Of a stretch of DNA of 64,000 bases, positions 1 through 7,818 are shown in pieces. Location: NCBI RefSeq assembly GCF_014174355.1, contig NZ_JABEQF010000003.1, positions 62,001 to 126,000 of the forward strand. Direction: 5' to 3'. This DNA comes from Gluconacetobacter azotocaptans. GTDB taxonomy: Bacteria > Pseudomonadota > Alphaproteobacteria > Acetobacterales > Acetobacteraceae. The notes under the pieces are model-generated. The model saw only the letters and a program-made list of their open reading frames with translations, was not told where the DNA came from and did no database searches. Made by a program: the position numbers and the translations under genes. Positions within the stretch are counted from its first letter, which is position 1; each line of letters begins with the position of its first letter.

Positions 1-976
1 ATGCTGCCTTGAGATGGCCTGGGCTATGATGGGCATAGGTATCCTCGACCATCCTCGTATTCGAGTGCCCCAGGAATCCGGCTACCTCCCAAAGCGGGAC
101 ACCTGCCTGAGCCATCCAGGTGGCCGCAGTATGCCGCAGGGTATGGGGCGTCACGCCCTGAAGCCCAGCCCGCTCGGCCGCCGCGCGAAATCCGCGCTTG
201 ATCGAAGCGACCTTGTTGCCGGCCCACTCGATTACCCAGTCGGTCTCCCGGACGGCATGCGCTTCCTGTAGCGCAGCGAGCAAGCCGTCATTGACGGGAA
301 CGCGGGCCCTCCCTTTTGATGTGCGCGGCCTGGTCGGATCACGTAGGTCGATCACCCGGCCATCGAAATCGACCCGTGACCACGGCAGTTCGAGCAATGA
401 TGCGACTCGGGCGCCGGTCCCAAGGGCCAGAATGACGAACAGTCGCATGTGATGGGAACCGCATCCTTTAATGAGAGCCTGCGCTTCATCGCGGGTCAGC
501 CATCGTTCCCTCGGAACGGCGCGCGGAGGCAGGGGGATATGCGGCGCTTCGGCCGTCAGTTTCTCTTTCGCTGCCCACCGCAGCGCCGCACGGAGTGCCT
601 GCATCTCTGTCCGCACAGTACTGGTGCTGATTCCGTTGGCCAGACGATTCCTCAAATAGGCTCGGCATTCCGGGTCGGTGATAGCTTCGACTGGCCTTTC
701 GCCGAACCAGGCACTGACCTGTTTGTGGGCGAACGCCAGCCTGTCCGCGCCCGGCTTGAGGGCATCCCGACGGTCTGCCAGATAAAGGTCCAGAATCTGC
801 GAAATCCCGACTGCCTGCGTCTGCGGCCGAGATAGATCGGCGACATATTTCGAGAGAACTAATTCAGCCGACGCGCGATCCGTGCAGCCCGTAGAGAGGC
901 GTTTGCGCTGGTGATAGATGTGCCATGTGTCGCGCCCTGCGACTCGGCAGAGTCGCGGCTTGTCGTTTGCGGGCAT
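1..976 (-). CDS. int: Phage tyrosine recombinase (integrase), 3' end cut by the window edge
   Basis: Site-specific recombinase expected to integrate and excise the phage. The reading frame is open from ATG at 976 to base 1, giving 325 residues. An N-terminal arm-binding region (about 10-50) is followed by a SAM-like core-binding domain (about 55-150) and a catalytic domain (about 155-320). Catalytic residues are visible: R190 in GTGAR, H278 and R281 in HTLRH, H304 in LGH and the nucleophile Y314 in EDTYAHH, so only a few C-terminal residues are missing. The 5' end overlaps the excisionase-like gene by 118 bases. It is the promoter-distal gene of the leftward operon and points toward the unseen left attachment site. 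Confidence 0.95.
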   Translation of the reverse strand, partial: MPANDKPRLCRVAGRDTWHIYHQRKRLSTGCTDRASAELVLSKYVADLSRPQTQAVGISQILDLYLADRRDALKPGADRLAFAHKQVSAWFGERPVEAITDPECRAYLRNRLANGISTSTVRTEMQALRAALRWAAKEKLTAEAPHIPLPPRAVPRERWLTRDEAQALIKGCGSHHMRLFVILALGTGARVASLLELPWSRVDFDGRVIDLRDPTRPRTSKGRARVPVNDGLLAALQEAHAVRETDWVIEWAGNKVASIKRGFRAAAERAGLQGVTPHTLRHTAATWMAQAGVPLWEVAGFLGHSNTRMVEDTYAHHSPGHLKAA

Positions 977-1143
977 TCAGTCTTTGCCTCGATTTCCAGG
1001 ACTGCGGAGAGGGGGATGCGGACCATCCCATCCAGGCGGATAGCTGGCAGCTTCCCTGCTTCAATCATGCGGCGGATCTTGGCGGGCGAGCACTCCCACC
1101 GATCCGCAAGAGATTTCACCCGGCAGCACGTCGCCTCAGCCAT
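859..1143 (-). CDS. Excisionase-like helix-turn-helix protein
   Basis: A 94-residue protein with an N-terminal MerR/excisionase-type HTH (about 6-55: a helix containing LADRWECSPAKIRRMI, then a wing containing LPAIRLDG). Such proteins next to an integrase usually direct excision; that role is inferred from position and fold. The C-terminal 40 residues are polar and probably disordered, in the part that overlaps the integrase start. ATG at 1143 was chosen over 1158 because GGGAGAGG sits just upstream. It overlaps the previous gene by 8 bases. Confidence 0.7.
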   Translation of the reverse strand: MAEATCCRVKSLADRWECSPAKIRRMIEAGKLPAIRLDGMVRIPLSAVLEIEAKTECPQTTSRDSAESQGATHGTSITSANASLRAARIARRLN

Positions 1144-1378
1144 TTGCCTCTCCCTCACCGCGCGCCGGCGTCGTCAAATACCCCGTCAGCTCCAGCACAC
1201 ACTGGCCGTCGATCGTGACCAGCCGGCCGACGTGCGCGATCGCGCAGGCGCCGCCGTCCTCGCGCGTGGCACCGACGTAGGCGCCCTTTCCGTCGCCGTA
1301 GAGGCGGGTCGTGTAGGCTGCCTGACCGATCACCAGATCGGACAGGCAGGAATGGGATGGCAGCGGATTATCGGGCAT
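1136..1378 (-). CDS. Hypothetical phage protein, 80 aa
   Basis: Unrecognised small protein. It looks beta-rich in the middle (segments near AAYTTRLYGDG and AYVGATREDGG) with a central hydrophobic stretch around ACAIAHVGRLVTIDG, and no membrane segment. It overlaps the gene upstream by 11 bases and the excisionase-like gene by 8, so it is very likely translated as part of the leftward operon. Function unknown. Confidence 0.6.
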   Translation of the reverse strand: MPDNPLPSHSCLSDLVIGQAAYTTRLYGDGKGAYVGATREDGGACAIAHVGRLVTIDGQCVLELTGYLTTPARGEGEANG

Positions 1379-1778
1379 CTTGAGTGCCCTCCATCCGTGT
1401 CTGGCTGCGCCAGTTCGGCCGCGCCTGGTCCAGCGCTATCAGGAGCGCGTCCATCTCAGGCCACGGATCGAATGCGACCGGGTCGCCGCCATTCAGGACC
1501 GACTCGGTGCCGGCCTCTGACCAGGCCAACCTGATCGCGGCCGCAATGACCACCTGCGCCTGGTGCCGGCCGATTGTGATTCCGGCTTCGCGCCCGTTCT
1601 GGACGCCGCGCTGGTAGACGTCCCCGATCTCGGCCTGCGCCTCGGCGCGGGCTCGGGATTCGGCTTCTTCTATGTGGCGACGGGCGCTTTCCCGCTCGAA
1701 CGCTCCTATGCAGCGGACCCCGGACAGATTCCCGGCCAATGCGCTGATCTGCTCTTCCCGCGTCCTGTGCTGGGTCAT
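1368..1778 (-). CDS. Hypothetical phage protein with coiled-coil segment, 136 aa
   Basis: Unrecognised. Residues about 25-60 are rich in Arg, Glu and Ala and should form a long helix or coiled coil; the C-terminal half has a compact Trp/Pro-containing region (PVAFDPWPEMDALLIALD). It overlaps both neighbours (ATGA with the gene upstream at 1775-1778), which supports translational coupling in the early-left operon. Confidence 0.6.
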   Translation of the reverse strand: MTQHRTREEQISALAGNLSGVRCIGAFERESARRHIEEAESRARAEAQAEIGDVYQRGVQNGREAGITIGRHQAQVVIAAAIRLAWSEAGTESVLNGGDPVAFDPWPEMDALLIALDQARPNWRSQTRMEGTQDAR

Positions 1779-1972
1779 GGGGCATCTCCCTGCTTGATGG
1801 CTTTACTCTCGCGGCGCGACAGGTCCAGATTGGAAATCGGCCTGGCCGCCGCACTGGCCCCACCCCACGACGCGCCACAGCGCGTGCATCGGTAGGCGCT
1901 GACGTCGCATCGCGCGCGATCACGCCAGACGATGGCCACGGGATAGCCCATGCAGGTGCAGGGTTCGCTCAC
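1775..1972 (-). CDS. Small cysteine-rich phage protein, 65 aa, GTG start
   Basis: Unrecognised. Cysteines occur as CTC near the N-terminus and as a YRCTRCGASW segment around residues 30-40, suggesting one zinc-ribbon-like site. The GTG at 1970-1972 overlaps the stop of the upstream gene, matching the coupling used elsewhere in this operon. Upstream in-frame starts would place an unlikely Arg-rich extension inside the neighbouring gene. Confidence 0.5.
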   Translation of the reverse strand: MSEPCTCMGYPVAIVWRDRARCDVSAYRCTRCGASWGGASAAARPISNLDLSRRESKAIKQGDAP

Positions 1973-2742
1973 GCCTTCTCTCCCCCCGAGTGGCGAATGG
2001 CGGCAGCGACTCCTGCCTTGTCGATCAGCCACATGCCGGTGGCCTGAAGTGTGTGCAGACCCCAGCGCTCCACGACAAGCGCACACGCCTCCCGCGTCTC
2101 CTGCGCGATCGTGTCGATCTGCGCGGTCAAGGTTGTATTCTCCTCTTTGAGGGACGCGAACGCGGCTTCGGTATCGGCCCCTTCGAAATCGGGATTATCG
2201 GTCCACGAAGTCTTTCCGGGGGACAAACGCTTCCGGTCATCAGCCTCCCGGTTCAGCGCCACGGCACCCCATGACAGATCGACAGCATAGACGCACGTAT
2301 TCCCGAATTGGTCTCGGATCTTCTGGGCCCATTCTATGAGGCTGGCGATCTTCATCATATCGCCCATCGCTGCGGGCAAAACACGTCGCTCGATCTTGCG
2401 CCGATAGGCTTCATCGAACGATATGACCGTCTCGGCAGCTGCCTTCAGGTCTTCTATCTCCCGATCCTTGTCGGCAATCTCGGCGTCGCGGGCAGCGATC
2501 AGGGCTTCGGCGTCAGCATGGCGGACGTATTTCGCGTCGAGTGGCCCATATGACGCATCTGCAACGTCGAAAACCCGTAACTTACCGCTCGCCTCGGCGG
2601 GCGTGCCGACAACCCTGCAAAGAGTAGCAGCAAATCGGCGCACGTCTGGAGCGTGCAGATTCCACTCTCGGCAAAATGCGTCGACTTGATCGCCAGTTAA
2701 ATTGGCCGGAATCAGAAATGATTTCGCATTTTCCATCATCAT
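1969..2742 (-). CDS. Hypothetical phage protein with central coiled coil, about 257 aa
   Basis: Unrecognised. Residues about 80-110 form a charged heptad-like helix (AEIADKDREIEDLKAA), and a second helical stretch lies near the C-terminus (about 200-235). The start is ambiguous: a GTG followed by three ATG codons in tandem overlaps the stop of the cytosine methyltransferase gene, and GCGGAG lies upstream. The proximity to the methyltransferases suggests an accessory role, but nothing in the sequence shows one. Confidence 0.6.
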   Translation of the reverse strand: MMMENAKSFLIPANLTGDQVDAFCREWNLHAPDVRRFAATLCRVVGTPAEASGKLRVFDVADASYGPLDAKYVRHADAEALIAARDAEIADKDREIEDLKAAAETVISFDEAYRRKIERRVLPAAMGDMMKIASLIEWAQKIRDQFGNTCVYAVDLSWGAVALNREADDRKRLSPGKTSWTDNPDFEGADTEAAFASLKEENTTLTAQIDTIAQETREACALVVERWGLHTLQATGMWLIDKAGVAAAIRHSGGEKA

Positions 2743-4406
2743 CACTCCGCAGCGATCACCGCCGCCCGATCGAGGGCGGTGACGCGGTTTGCCTGGGCCA
2801 GCAGGGTGGCCATGCGTTTGGGCACGCTGTTGCCGATCAGGCGCATGGACTCGCTCTTGGTCAGCGCCCGGCGCTGGCCGTCGATCTCGATCATGGCGGG
2901 CAATGTCAGTTCATGCGCGGCGGCCGCCTCGGACGGGTGGAGCATCCGCATCATGACGTCGGACAGGACATGCGGCGCGCCCTGGAACTGGACGGTGACG
3001 ATGCCGAAGCGGGCCAGCGTGGTCAGGGCATGCAGCGGATCGCTTGCCGCCTGGCTCTGCGATCCCTGGCCGTAATATTTGGTCAGGAACGCCGCGACGG
3101 CCGCGACATGGTTGCCGCCGGCGGAAAGGGTCGGCACCGGGTAATGAATGTCGGCCGCCGTGCTGGTGCCGCGCAGCTTCGCCAGGGTGGCCGCCGCGAC
3201 GTATTTCTGGGTGCCGCGCGTCATCAGGGTCGAAGCCGACTGGTCCATGCCGGTGCCGATGACGCCCTCGGCTACGGTGAAATTGTACTGGACCATCCAG
3301 GCGGCGACCAGCGAGTGGTGCTGGATCTGTGTCTGGGCACCGAGCGGCTGCGCCAGGTCCTGCCCGACGCTGGCGCCGCGCCGTTCCTCGACAAATGCCG
3401 GCGCCACGACCGCCAGTTCGCCCCGATGCGCTGCCGTCAGTGTCCGCAGGGGGTCCAGCATGTCATGGACCCGCACGCCACCGGTATGGGTCAGCGGCAA
3501 GATGAACGGCCGAATGAACGGCCGAGGCGATTCCAGCACGAATTTCCGCAGACCAACCGCGATCCGGTGATTGGTGTTCGCAGCCAGCGGACGGGCCCGG
3601 TCGAAAATCGACTGCATCGGGATCGACCAGTCGATGATCGTGTGTGCGCCGACCCAGGGTTTGAGGCGCAGGGCCTTGGCCTGGGCGATCGGGGCATGTG
3701 TACGAGCAGGCCAGTCGATCGGCTGGCCGTCCCGCCGCGCCACGGCGAACCAGCGCCGGCGGCTGGTCGGGATGCCGAAGTCGGCGCAGCACAGATCCCG
3801 GTCCTGGTAATCGTATCCCAGCCCCCGGATATGGGCCATGAACGCCCGATAGGACCGGCCAAGGCGTCGCTTGTCGCGCACCAGCTGCTGCATGTGCCGG
3901 GGCACATGCTCGCCCCGGGCTGCGACGGTGCCGTCCAGCTTGAGCACACGGCCGGTGGTCTTGTCGCGCTTTGCGATCAGGGGCCCCCAGCCGCGTATCT
4001 CGCGGACGTTTTCCATCATAATGACGGTCGGGCGGGTCTTGCCTGCCCAGCGGCAGACCTGCCACGGCAGGGACCGGACGCGTGCGGATCTCGGCGCCGC
4101 GCCCTTGGCCACGGAATGATCGCGGCAGTCGGGCGATGCCCACAGGATATTCACGGGCCGGCCATTGGTCGCAACCAGCGGGTCCACGTCGAAAATATCG
4201 CCGGCGACGTGGCGCGTGTGCGGGAACAGCGCGGCGTGCGCAGCCAGCGCCACCGGGTCGTGGTTGTTGGCAACGTGGACCGGCAGGCCTGCGTCCTCCA
4301 GGCCTGCGCAGGCGCCGCCCAGTCCGGCGAACAGGACCACGTTGATTGCGGTGTCCAGCGACCATTGCATCGGCGCCAGGCGACCGATTGGCGCAACGGC
4401 GTTCAT
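2742..4406 (-). CDS. DNA cytosine-5 methyltransferase, 554 aa
   Basis: Predicted to methylate C5 of cytosine in DNA. Motif I is FAGLGGACAG (26-35). The catalytic motif IV reads SPDC (91-94) rather than the classic PCQ, a form I associate with phage enzymes. Motif VI is ENV (132-134), a QDRD...RRR region matches motif VIII, and motif X is IGNSVP near the C-terminus. The long variable region before motif X would hold the target recognition domain. The ATG at 4406 overlaps the preceding stop by four bases; longer in-frame starts run through the neighbouring genes. No partner endonuclease is adjacent, so the likely role is protecting phage DNA from host restriction or altering methylation in the lysogen. 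Confidence 0.9.
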   Translation of the reverse strand: MNAVAPIGRLAPMQWSLDTAINVVLFAGLGGACAGLEDAGLPVHVANNHDPVALAAHAALFPHTRHVAGDIFDVDPLVATNGRPVNILWASPDCRDHSVAKGAAPRSARVRSLPWQVCRWAGKTRPTVIMMENVREIRGWGPLIAKRDKTTGRVLKLDGTVAARGEHVPRHMQQLVRDKRRLGRSYRAFMAHIRGLGYDYQDRDLCCADFGIPTSRRRWFAVARRDGQPIDWPARTHAPIAQAKALRLKPWVGAHTIIDWSIPMQSIFDRARPLAANTNHRIAVGLRKFVLESPRPFIRPFILPLTHTGGVRVHDMLDPLRTLTAAHRGELAVVAPAFVEERRGASVGQDLAQPLGAQTQIQHHSLVAAWMVQYNFTVAEGVIGTGMDQSASTLMTRGTQKYVAAATLAKLRGTSTAADIHYPVPTLSAGGNHVAAVAAFLTKYYGQGSQSQAASDPLHALTTLARFGIVTVQFQGAPHVLSDVMMRMLHPSEAAAAHELTLPAMIEIDGQRRALTKSESMRLIGNSVPKRMATLLAQANRVTALDRAAVIAAE

Positions 4407-4603
4407 GCCGCGCCCCCATCCACCGGCACCAGCTGGATTTCGACGTGCCTCACCTGGTCCTTGGTGCGGCCGCAGAACCGACAGCGGCCGAGCCAACCCC
4501 AGGAATGGCGGCTGCCTACGCGCTTGTTCGTCACGGGGCTGACGCCGTAGCAGCCCAGAGTCTCGGTGTGCCGGATTTTCCGGATGAGAGGGGTCGCGCT
4601 CAT
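4403..4603 (-). CDS. Small CxxC zinc-finger-like protein, 66 aa (paralogue 1)
   Basis: Unrecognised 66-residue protein lying between the adenine and cytosine methyltransferase genes with ATGA overlaps on both sides. It contains TLGCYGVSPVTN, a VGSRH motif and the segment LGRCRFCGRTKDQVR. It is clearly homologous to the 66-residue protein at 6005-6205 of this operon. The C...CRFC cysteines could bind one zinc ion. Possible roles are a small DNA-binding or methyltransferase accessory factor; neither is shown. Confidence 0.65.
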   Translation of the reverse strand: MSATPLIRKIRHTETLGCYGVSPVTNKRVGSRHSWGWLGRCRFCGRTKDQVRHVEIQLVPVDGGAA

Positions 4604-5460
4604 GCCGCACCCCCGAACCGAAAGGCCATCTGGGCGAGTGCGTCCTGCGTCGCAGGATTGAGCCACAGCGCCTCGACGCGCGGCTGGGCGCCGTCGGCGT
4701 GGGTGCTGGTGGTGACGCGCATCCAGCCGGGCAGCGCGGCGTCGTAGGACCGGTGCGGATAGCCACTGAGGACCACCATGCCGGTCAGCTCGCACAGCGC
4801 GCCCAGCAGCCGTGCATGGTCCTCGGCCGTCAGCTCGTGCACGTAGCCGTGCCCCCGGTGCGACAGGCGGCGGGTAGTCGGCAGATAGGGCGGGTCGACG
4901 TAATGCAGTGTGGTCGGCCGGTCGTGCATCCGCATGACCTCGACCGCATCGCGGTGTTCTATGACGACTGCCTGAAGGCGGTCGACGGTCAGTCGCAATG
5001 CGTCCGGATATGCTGCCCATTCACGCGCCGCAGTGCATTTACCGCGATCGCGATTGCTACCAGACCGAAAGCCGGTCGTTCGATCGGCGCGGCACGCATC
5101 GGACCCGTATCCCATGAATGACCTGACGATCAGTCTGCGGGCGCGCTCGACCGGATCCGCATCGGGCGCCGGCCGGCGACAATCGGCGTCCTCGGCCCGT
5201 GCGAACGGCGTGAGGCGCAGTCCTGCGATCAGGCGTTCCGCCTGGTCGGCGTTACGCAGGACCCGGAACAAGCCGACCACGTCGTCGTCCAGGTCGTTAT
5301 AGACCTCGGCGCCGACCCGCGGCTTGCGCAGGAGGACGGATGCCGCACCGCCGAACGGCTCGACATAGCAATCGTGCGGCGGGAAATGCTCGATCACCCA
5401 CGGGGCAAGGCGCCATTTGCCGCCATGCCAGCGGAGGGCTGGACGTGGGATGGCGTTCAT
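4600..5460 (-). CDS. dam: DNA adenine N6-methyltransferase, Dam/D12 class, 286 aa
   Basis: Predicted adenine-N6 methyltransferase of the D12 class. The N-terminus carries the D12 signature RWHGGK (10-15) and the SAM-binding segment YVEPFGGAASVLL (32-44). The catalytic motif IV DPPY is at 189-192, and a YNDLDD segment near 54 fits motif II. ATG at 5460 overlaps the upstream stop (ATGA). With the cytosine enzyme downstream it forms a two-modification cassette without an evident nuclease. The symbol names the class; target specificity is not determined here. Confidence 0.9.
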   Translation of the reverse strand: MNAIPRPALRWHGGKWRLAPWVIEHFPPHDCYVEPFGGAASVLLRKPRVGAEVYNDLDDDVVGLFRVLRNADQAERLIAGLRLTPFARAEDADCRRPAPDADPVERARRLIVRSFMGYGSDACRADRTTGFRSGSNRDRGKCTAAREWAAYPDALRLTVDRLQAVVIEHRDAVEVMRMHDRPTTLHYVDPPYLPTTRRLSHRGHGYVHELTAEDHARLLGALCELTGMVVLSGYPHRSYDAALPGWMRVTTSTHADGAQPRVEALWLNPATQDALAQMAFRFGGAA

Positions 5461-6008
5461 GCCTGTACTCCCCAAATCTTCGCGTCCTCTGCAAGAATTT
5501 CATCCATTGCGCCCGGAAGCGCGTCCAGGACAGAAAACAGATCCAGCAGCCGCACCAGGCGAGGCTGTGAAGCTCCCGCCTCCCATTCCTTTACGATCTC
5601 GGCCCTGACCCCAACGGCCTTGGCCAGATCCTGCTGGCTCATGCCGGATTTTTCCCGCTCTCGGCGCAGGATCGCAGCAATCGTGCGCGTCAGCGCGACC
5701 TCACGACCGGCGGGTATCTGATGGACCGACCGCACGCGCGTCTTGTCCGGGGCAGGCTCTTGCACCGAGCCCAGCCCGACTGCGTCCAGCAAAAAGCGCT
5801 GTGCTTTCTCAAGCGGCGTCCAAAATGCATCGGGCGGCATAAGTTCCTGATCGTCGCCATCTTCCTGCACGACAATGCAGGTCCAGCCCTGGCTGTGGTC
5901 TTTGTTGTCCTCCCATAGGATGAGCGCCCCGGCGCGTTTGCCGTCCACGATGAGCGTCATCTCGTCGTCGGTTTCAGACGGCACCCAAGCATATCGCTGC
6001 TTGCTCAT
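5457..6008 (-). CDS. XRE-family HTH regulator with N-terminal extension, 183 aa
   Basis: Residues about 105-160 form an XRE-type HTH (IAAILRREREKSGMSQQDLAKAVGV split over two helices, followed by WEAGASQPRL). The N-terminal 100 residues are a compact acidic domain that I do not recognise, containing TLIVDGKRAG and WTCIVVQEDGDD. The layout resembles MqsA- or HigA-like regulators with an extra domain, but no toxin partner is adjacent. It overlaps dam and the next upstream gene by four bases and may regulate the modification cassette. Confidence 0.7.
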   Translation of the reverse strand: MSKQRYAWVPSETDDEMTLIVDGKRAGALILWEDNKDHSQGWTCIVVQEDGDDQELMPPDAFWTPLEKAQRFLLDAVGLGSVQEPAPDKTRVRSVHQIPAGREVALTRTIAAILRREREKSGMSQQDLAKAVGVRAEIVKEWEAGASQPRLVRLLDLFSVLDALPGAMDEILAEDAKIWGVQA

Positions 6009-6205
6009 GTCGCCCCTCCCTCATCGGGAGCCGACTTGATTTCGATAATTCGCACCTGATCCTGCGTGCGATTACAGAATTCGCATCGCCCCAGACGGTC
6101 CCACCTATGCCGGCTTCCGACAACGCGGTTGGTCACGGCACTAAAGCCCCAGCAACCCAGGGTCCGAACCGTTCGAATTTTCCTGCCTCGGCGGGTTCGC
6201 ATCAT
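6005..6205 (-). CDS. Small CxxC zinc-finger-like protein, 66 aa (paralogue 2)
   Basis: Second copy of the 66-residue family seen at 4403-4603: TLGCWGFSAVTN, VGSRH and LGRCEFCNRTQDQVR match the first copy closely and the lengths are identical. It lies immediately upstream of the XRE regulator with an ATGA overlap. The pair most likely arose by duplication within this operon. Function unknown; a metal-binding nucleic-acid-interacting protein is a reasonable guess from the cysteines. Confidence 0.65.
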   Translation of the reverse strand: MMRTRRGRKIRTVRTLGCWGFSAVTNRVVGSRHRWDRLGRCEFCNRTQDQVRIIEIKSAPDEGGAT

Positions 6206-6396
6206 GCTCGCCCTCCCCGCGCCCAAGCCTGCCGCCCGTCGCCGTCGCCGTCGCAACCGGCGCAGATCGCCAGGGCCTCGACGGTGTGAAAGGTGAAAAT
6301 GTCCCGACCGCCCGACCAGGTGGTGCGGATCCAGCCCCGGCCCGCGCAATCGCGGCAGGCGCGCAGGGCGATGATGATGGCGAGCCAGCACATCAT
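6202..6396 (-). CDS. Small protein with two DnaJ-like CxxCxGxG motifs, 64 aa
   Basis: Contains CRDCAGRG near residue 14 and CAGCDGDG near residue 46, resembling the CxxCxGxG units of the DnaJ zinc-binding domain; two units are the number needed to bind one zinc ion. The N-terminus (MCWLAIIIALRA) is hydrophobic but short. ATG at 6396 overlaps the stop of the gene upstream. No J-domain is present, so this is not a DnaJ protein. Confidence 0.55.
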   Translation of the reverse strand: MMCWLAIIIALRACRDCAGRGWIRTTWSGGRDIFTFHTVEALAICAGCDGDGDGRQAWARGGRA

Positions 6397-6806
6397 GTCC
6401 CGCCCTCCCGGTCCGCCTTGATCCCCAGATCCACCAGCCACCGCACCGCCGCGGCGAAAGTCAGCGGATGCTGGCCGCCGATGGCGACCAGGTGGATGTC
6501 GCGCACGGTGTCGACCGCCAGGCAGGTTGATACGATGCGGCGCTTACCGACCGGGCGCAGGGATTCGGCGGGCGGTGTACGGTATTTCGTGGCATCCTCC
6601 AGGCCGTATTCGATCAGGGTACGGACGCGGTCCATCAGCGACCGGCCGCGCATCGTCTCAATGTGGCGGATCTGCCGTCCATGCAGACAGACCCGGTTCA
6701 GCGCCATGCCGGCACTGTTGACGTTGCGGATAGCCGGCACCCCGGCCCGCGCCGTCATGATGGTGCGGGCGATGGCGTCCTCGATGTCGATCTGGCCCGG
6801 CGTCAT
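6393..6806 (-). CDS. Hypothetical phage protein, 137 aa
   Basis: Unrecognised, probably alpha/beta and soluble. It contains a basic central segment (RVCLHGRQIRHIETMRGRS) and a hydrophobic C-terminal helix (LTFAAAVRWLVDLGIKAD). ATG at 6806 overlaps the stop of the tiny membrane protein upstream, consistent with coupling. No catalytic motif is recognisable. Confidence 0.6.
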   Translation of the reverse strand: MTPGQIDIEDAIARTIMTARAGVPAIRNVNSAGMALNRVCLHGRQIRHIETMRGRSLMDRVRTLIEYGLEDATKYRTPPAESLRPVGKRRIVSTCLAVDTVRDIHLVAIGGQHPLTFAAAVRWLVDLGIKADREGGT

Positions 6807-6892
6807 GACAGCCCCCACAGCACGACGCAGATGGTGGCCAACCAGAACAGCACGGCGAAACCTGTCGCGTTCAGCAGCGCCTTTGCCGACAT
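6803..6892 (-). CDS. Tiny single-pass membrane protein, 29 aa
   Basis: A 29-residue peptide (MSAKALLNATGFA, then a hydrophobic run through LFWLATICVVLWGLS) that is almost entirely one membrane helix. It fits exactly between neighbours, with TGATG and ATGA junctions, which is the main reason to believe it is translated. It may modify a membrane process such as superinfection exclusion; this is a guess. Confidence 0.5.
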   Translation of the reverse strand: MSAKALLNATGFAVLFWLATICVVLWGLS

Positions 6893-7179
6893 CACGAGAT
6901 AAACCCCCGATGCGGGATCATGCGGCTGGCGCGCGGAACCGGCGGAATATGGGGCACGCCGGGGTTGCGCAGGATGATGTCCTCGATTTCCTGCGCCAGG
7001 CCGATGGCGACGTTCACGAGCGTTTCCGCCATGTCGGTATTGCCCTGGTGGCGGCTCAGTTCCGCGCTGCGGCGCAGGAACGAGATATCCTCCAACAATT
7101 TCGTCACGCGCTCCTGACGATCGGGGGCGCAGTTCTCCAGCTGGCGCATCAGGTCGATGGCCGGGACGGACTTGGTCAT
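6892..7179 (-). CDS. Hypothetical helical phage protein, 95 aa
   Basis: Unrecognised and predicted mostly helical (VTKLLEDISFLRRSAELSR, then TLVNVAIGLAQEIEDII). It has a Pro-rich C-terminus and no membrane segment or cysteine motif. It is coupled to both neighbours by four-base or shorter overlaps in the early-left operon. Confidence 0.6.
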   Translation of the reverse strand: MTKSVPAIDLMRQLENCAPDRQERVTKLLEDISFLRRSAELSRHQGNTDMAETLVNVAIGLAQEIEDIILRNPGVPHIPPVPRASRMIPHRGFIS

Positions 7180-7466
7180 GGGGTCGGTTCTCCGGTTCCG
7201 CTCGCGGCGGAGTTGGGAAATTCGATGATTTGGGCGGGCTGCGTTCCAGACCGGCGCGCCTCAAGCCGCATCGCGGCGGCGCGCAGGCGCACGGCCTGGT
7301 GGCGGGCATCGGCGGCGGCGCGCAGGCTGCGCTCCTGGTCCAGTTCCGACGCAAGGCGGTCCAGAGTGTCGGACAGGTACAGCAGGCGCGACGGGTCAAC
7401 AGGCGGGTCGGCCAGGATGCCGTCCACGGAACGGGACAGCGGCGTGATGTCGATGCCGCCGGTCAT
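7176..7466 (-). CDS. Hypothetical phage protein with coiled coil, 96 aa
   Basis: Unrecognised. Residues about 30-70 are a long Arg/Ala/Leu helix containing LSDTLDRLASELDQER, probably a coiled coil; the ends are disordered. ATGA overlaps on both sides tie it to the operon. Confidence 0.6.
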   Translation of the reverse strand: MTGGIDITPLSRSVDGILADPPVDPSRLLYLSDTLDRLASELDQERSLRAAADARHQAVRLRAAAMRLEARRSGTQPAQIIEFPNSAASGTGEPTP

Positions 7467-7759
7467 CGCGCAAGGCCCGCCGATACGCGGCGACGCACGC
7501 GGCGCGCCGGGATGGCCCGGTCGCGGCGCGTGGCCTCAGCCTGCCGGGCGGCGGCGGCATCGATCTCGCGGGTGATGGCGGTGCGCGCCACGGTGCAGGC
7601 CGACAGCAGGTCATGCCCGTCGATGTCGGACATCCGATGCGACCGTGACAGGATCGACGACGCAACCTCGATCACGCGGACCAGGGCAGCGTTCGTGCCC
7701 AGCTCGGCCCGTGGGACGGTGACGGTTTCCAGCGCCTGCAGGGTGCGATCGGCGCTCAT
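7463..7759 (-). CDS. Hypothetical phage protein, 98 aa
   Basis: Unrecognised helical protein with a strongly basic C-terminus (RRDRAIPARRVRRRV), which could bind nucleic acid. The start ATG at 7759 overlaps the stop of the 20-codon frame inside repeat copy 1. No domain is recognised. Confidence 0.6.
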   Translation of the reverse strand: MSADRTLQALETVTVPRAELGTNAALVRVIEVASSILSRSHRMSDIDGHDLLSACTVARTAITREIDAAAARQAEATRRDRAIPARRVRRRVSAGLAR

Positions 7760-7818
7760 GCCGGCAGTCCCTGCATGCGGGAATGGCCGTTGCCAGCCAT
7801 TCCCGCAGCTTCCATCAT
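7756..7818 (-). CDS. Candidate 20-aa microprotein in repeat copy 1
   Basis: A 20-codon frame (MMEAAGMAGNGHSRM plus five residues) ending in an ATGA overlap with the next gene. The same sequence, with A8 changed to S, ends the reading frame at 8864-9193. Scattered differences between the two repeat copies are mostly silent or conservative in this frame, which suggests translation. Upstream the frame stays open with a homologous GFLIDSV segment but lacks a clear start, so the true 5' end is uncertain. Confidence 0.35.
   Translation of the reverse strand: MMEAAGMAGNGHSRMQGLPA

Noticed and set aside
2676-4550. Plus-strand frame of 624 codons
   Set aside because: Antisense to the cytosine methyltransferase gene; composition is His/Arg/Pro-rich without domains, as expected for a shadow in GC-rich DNA.
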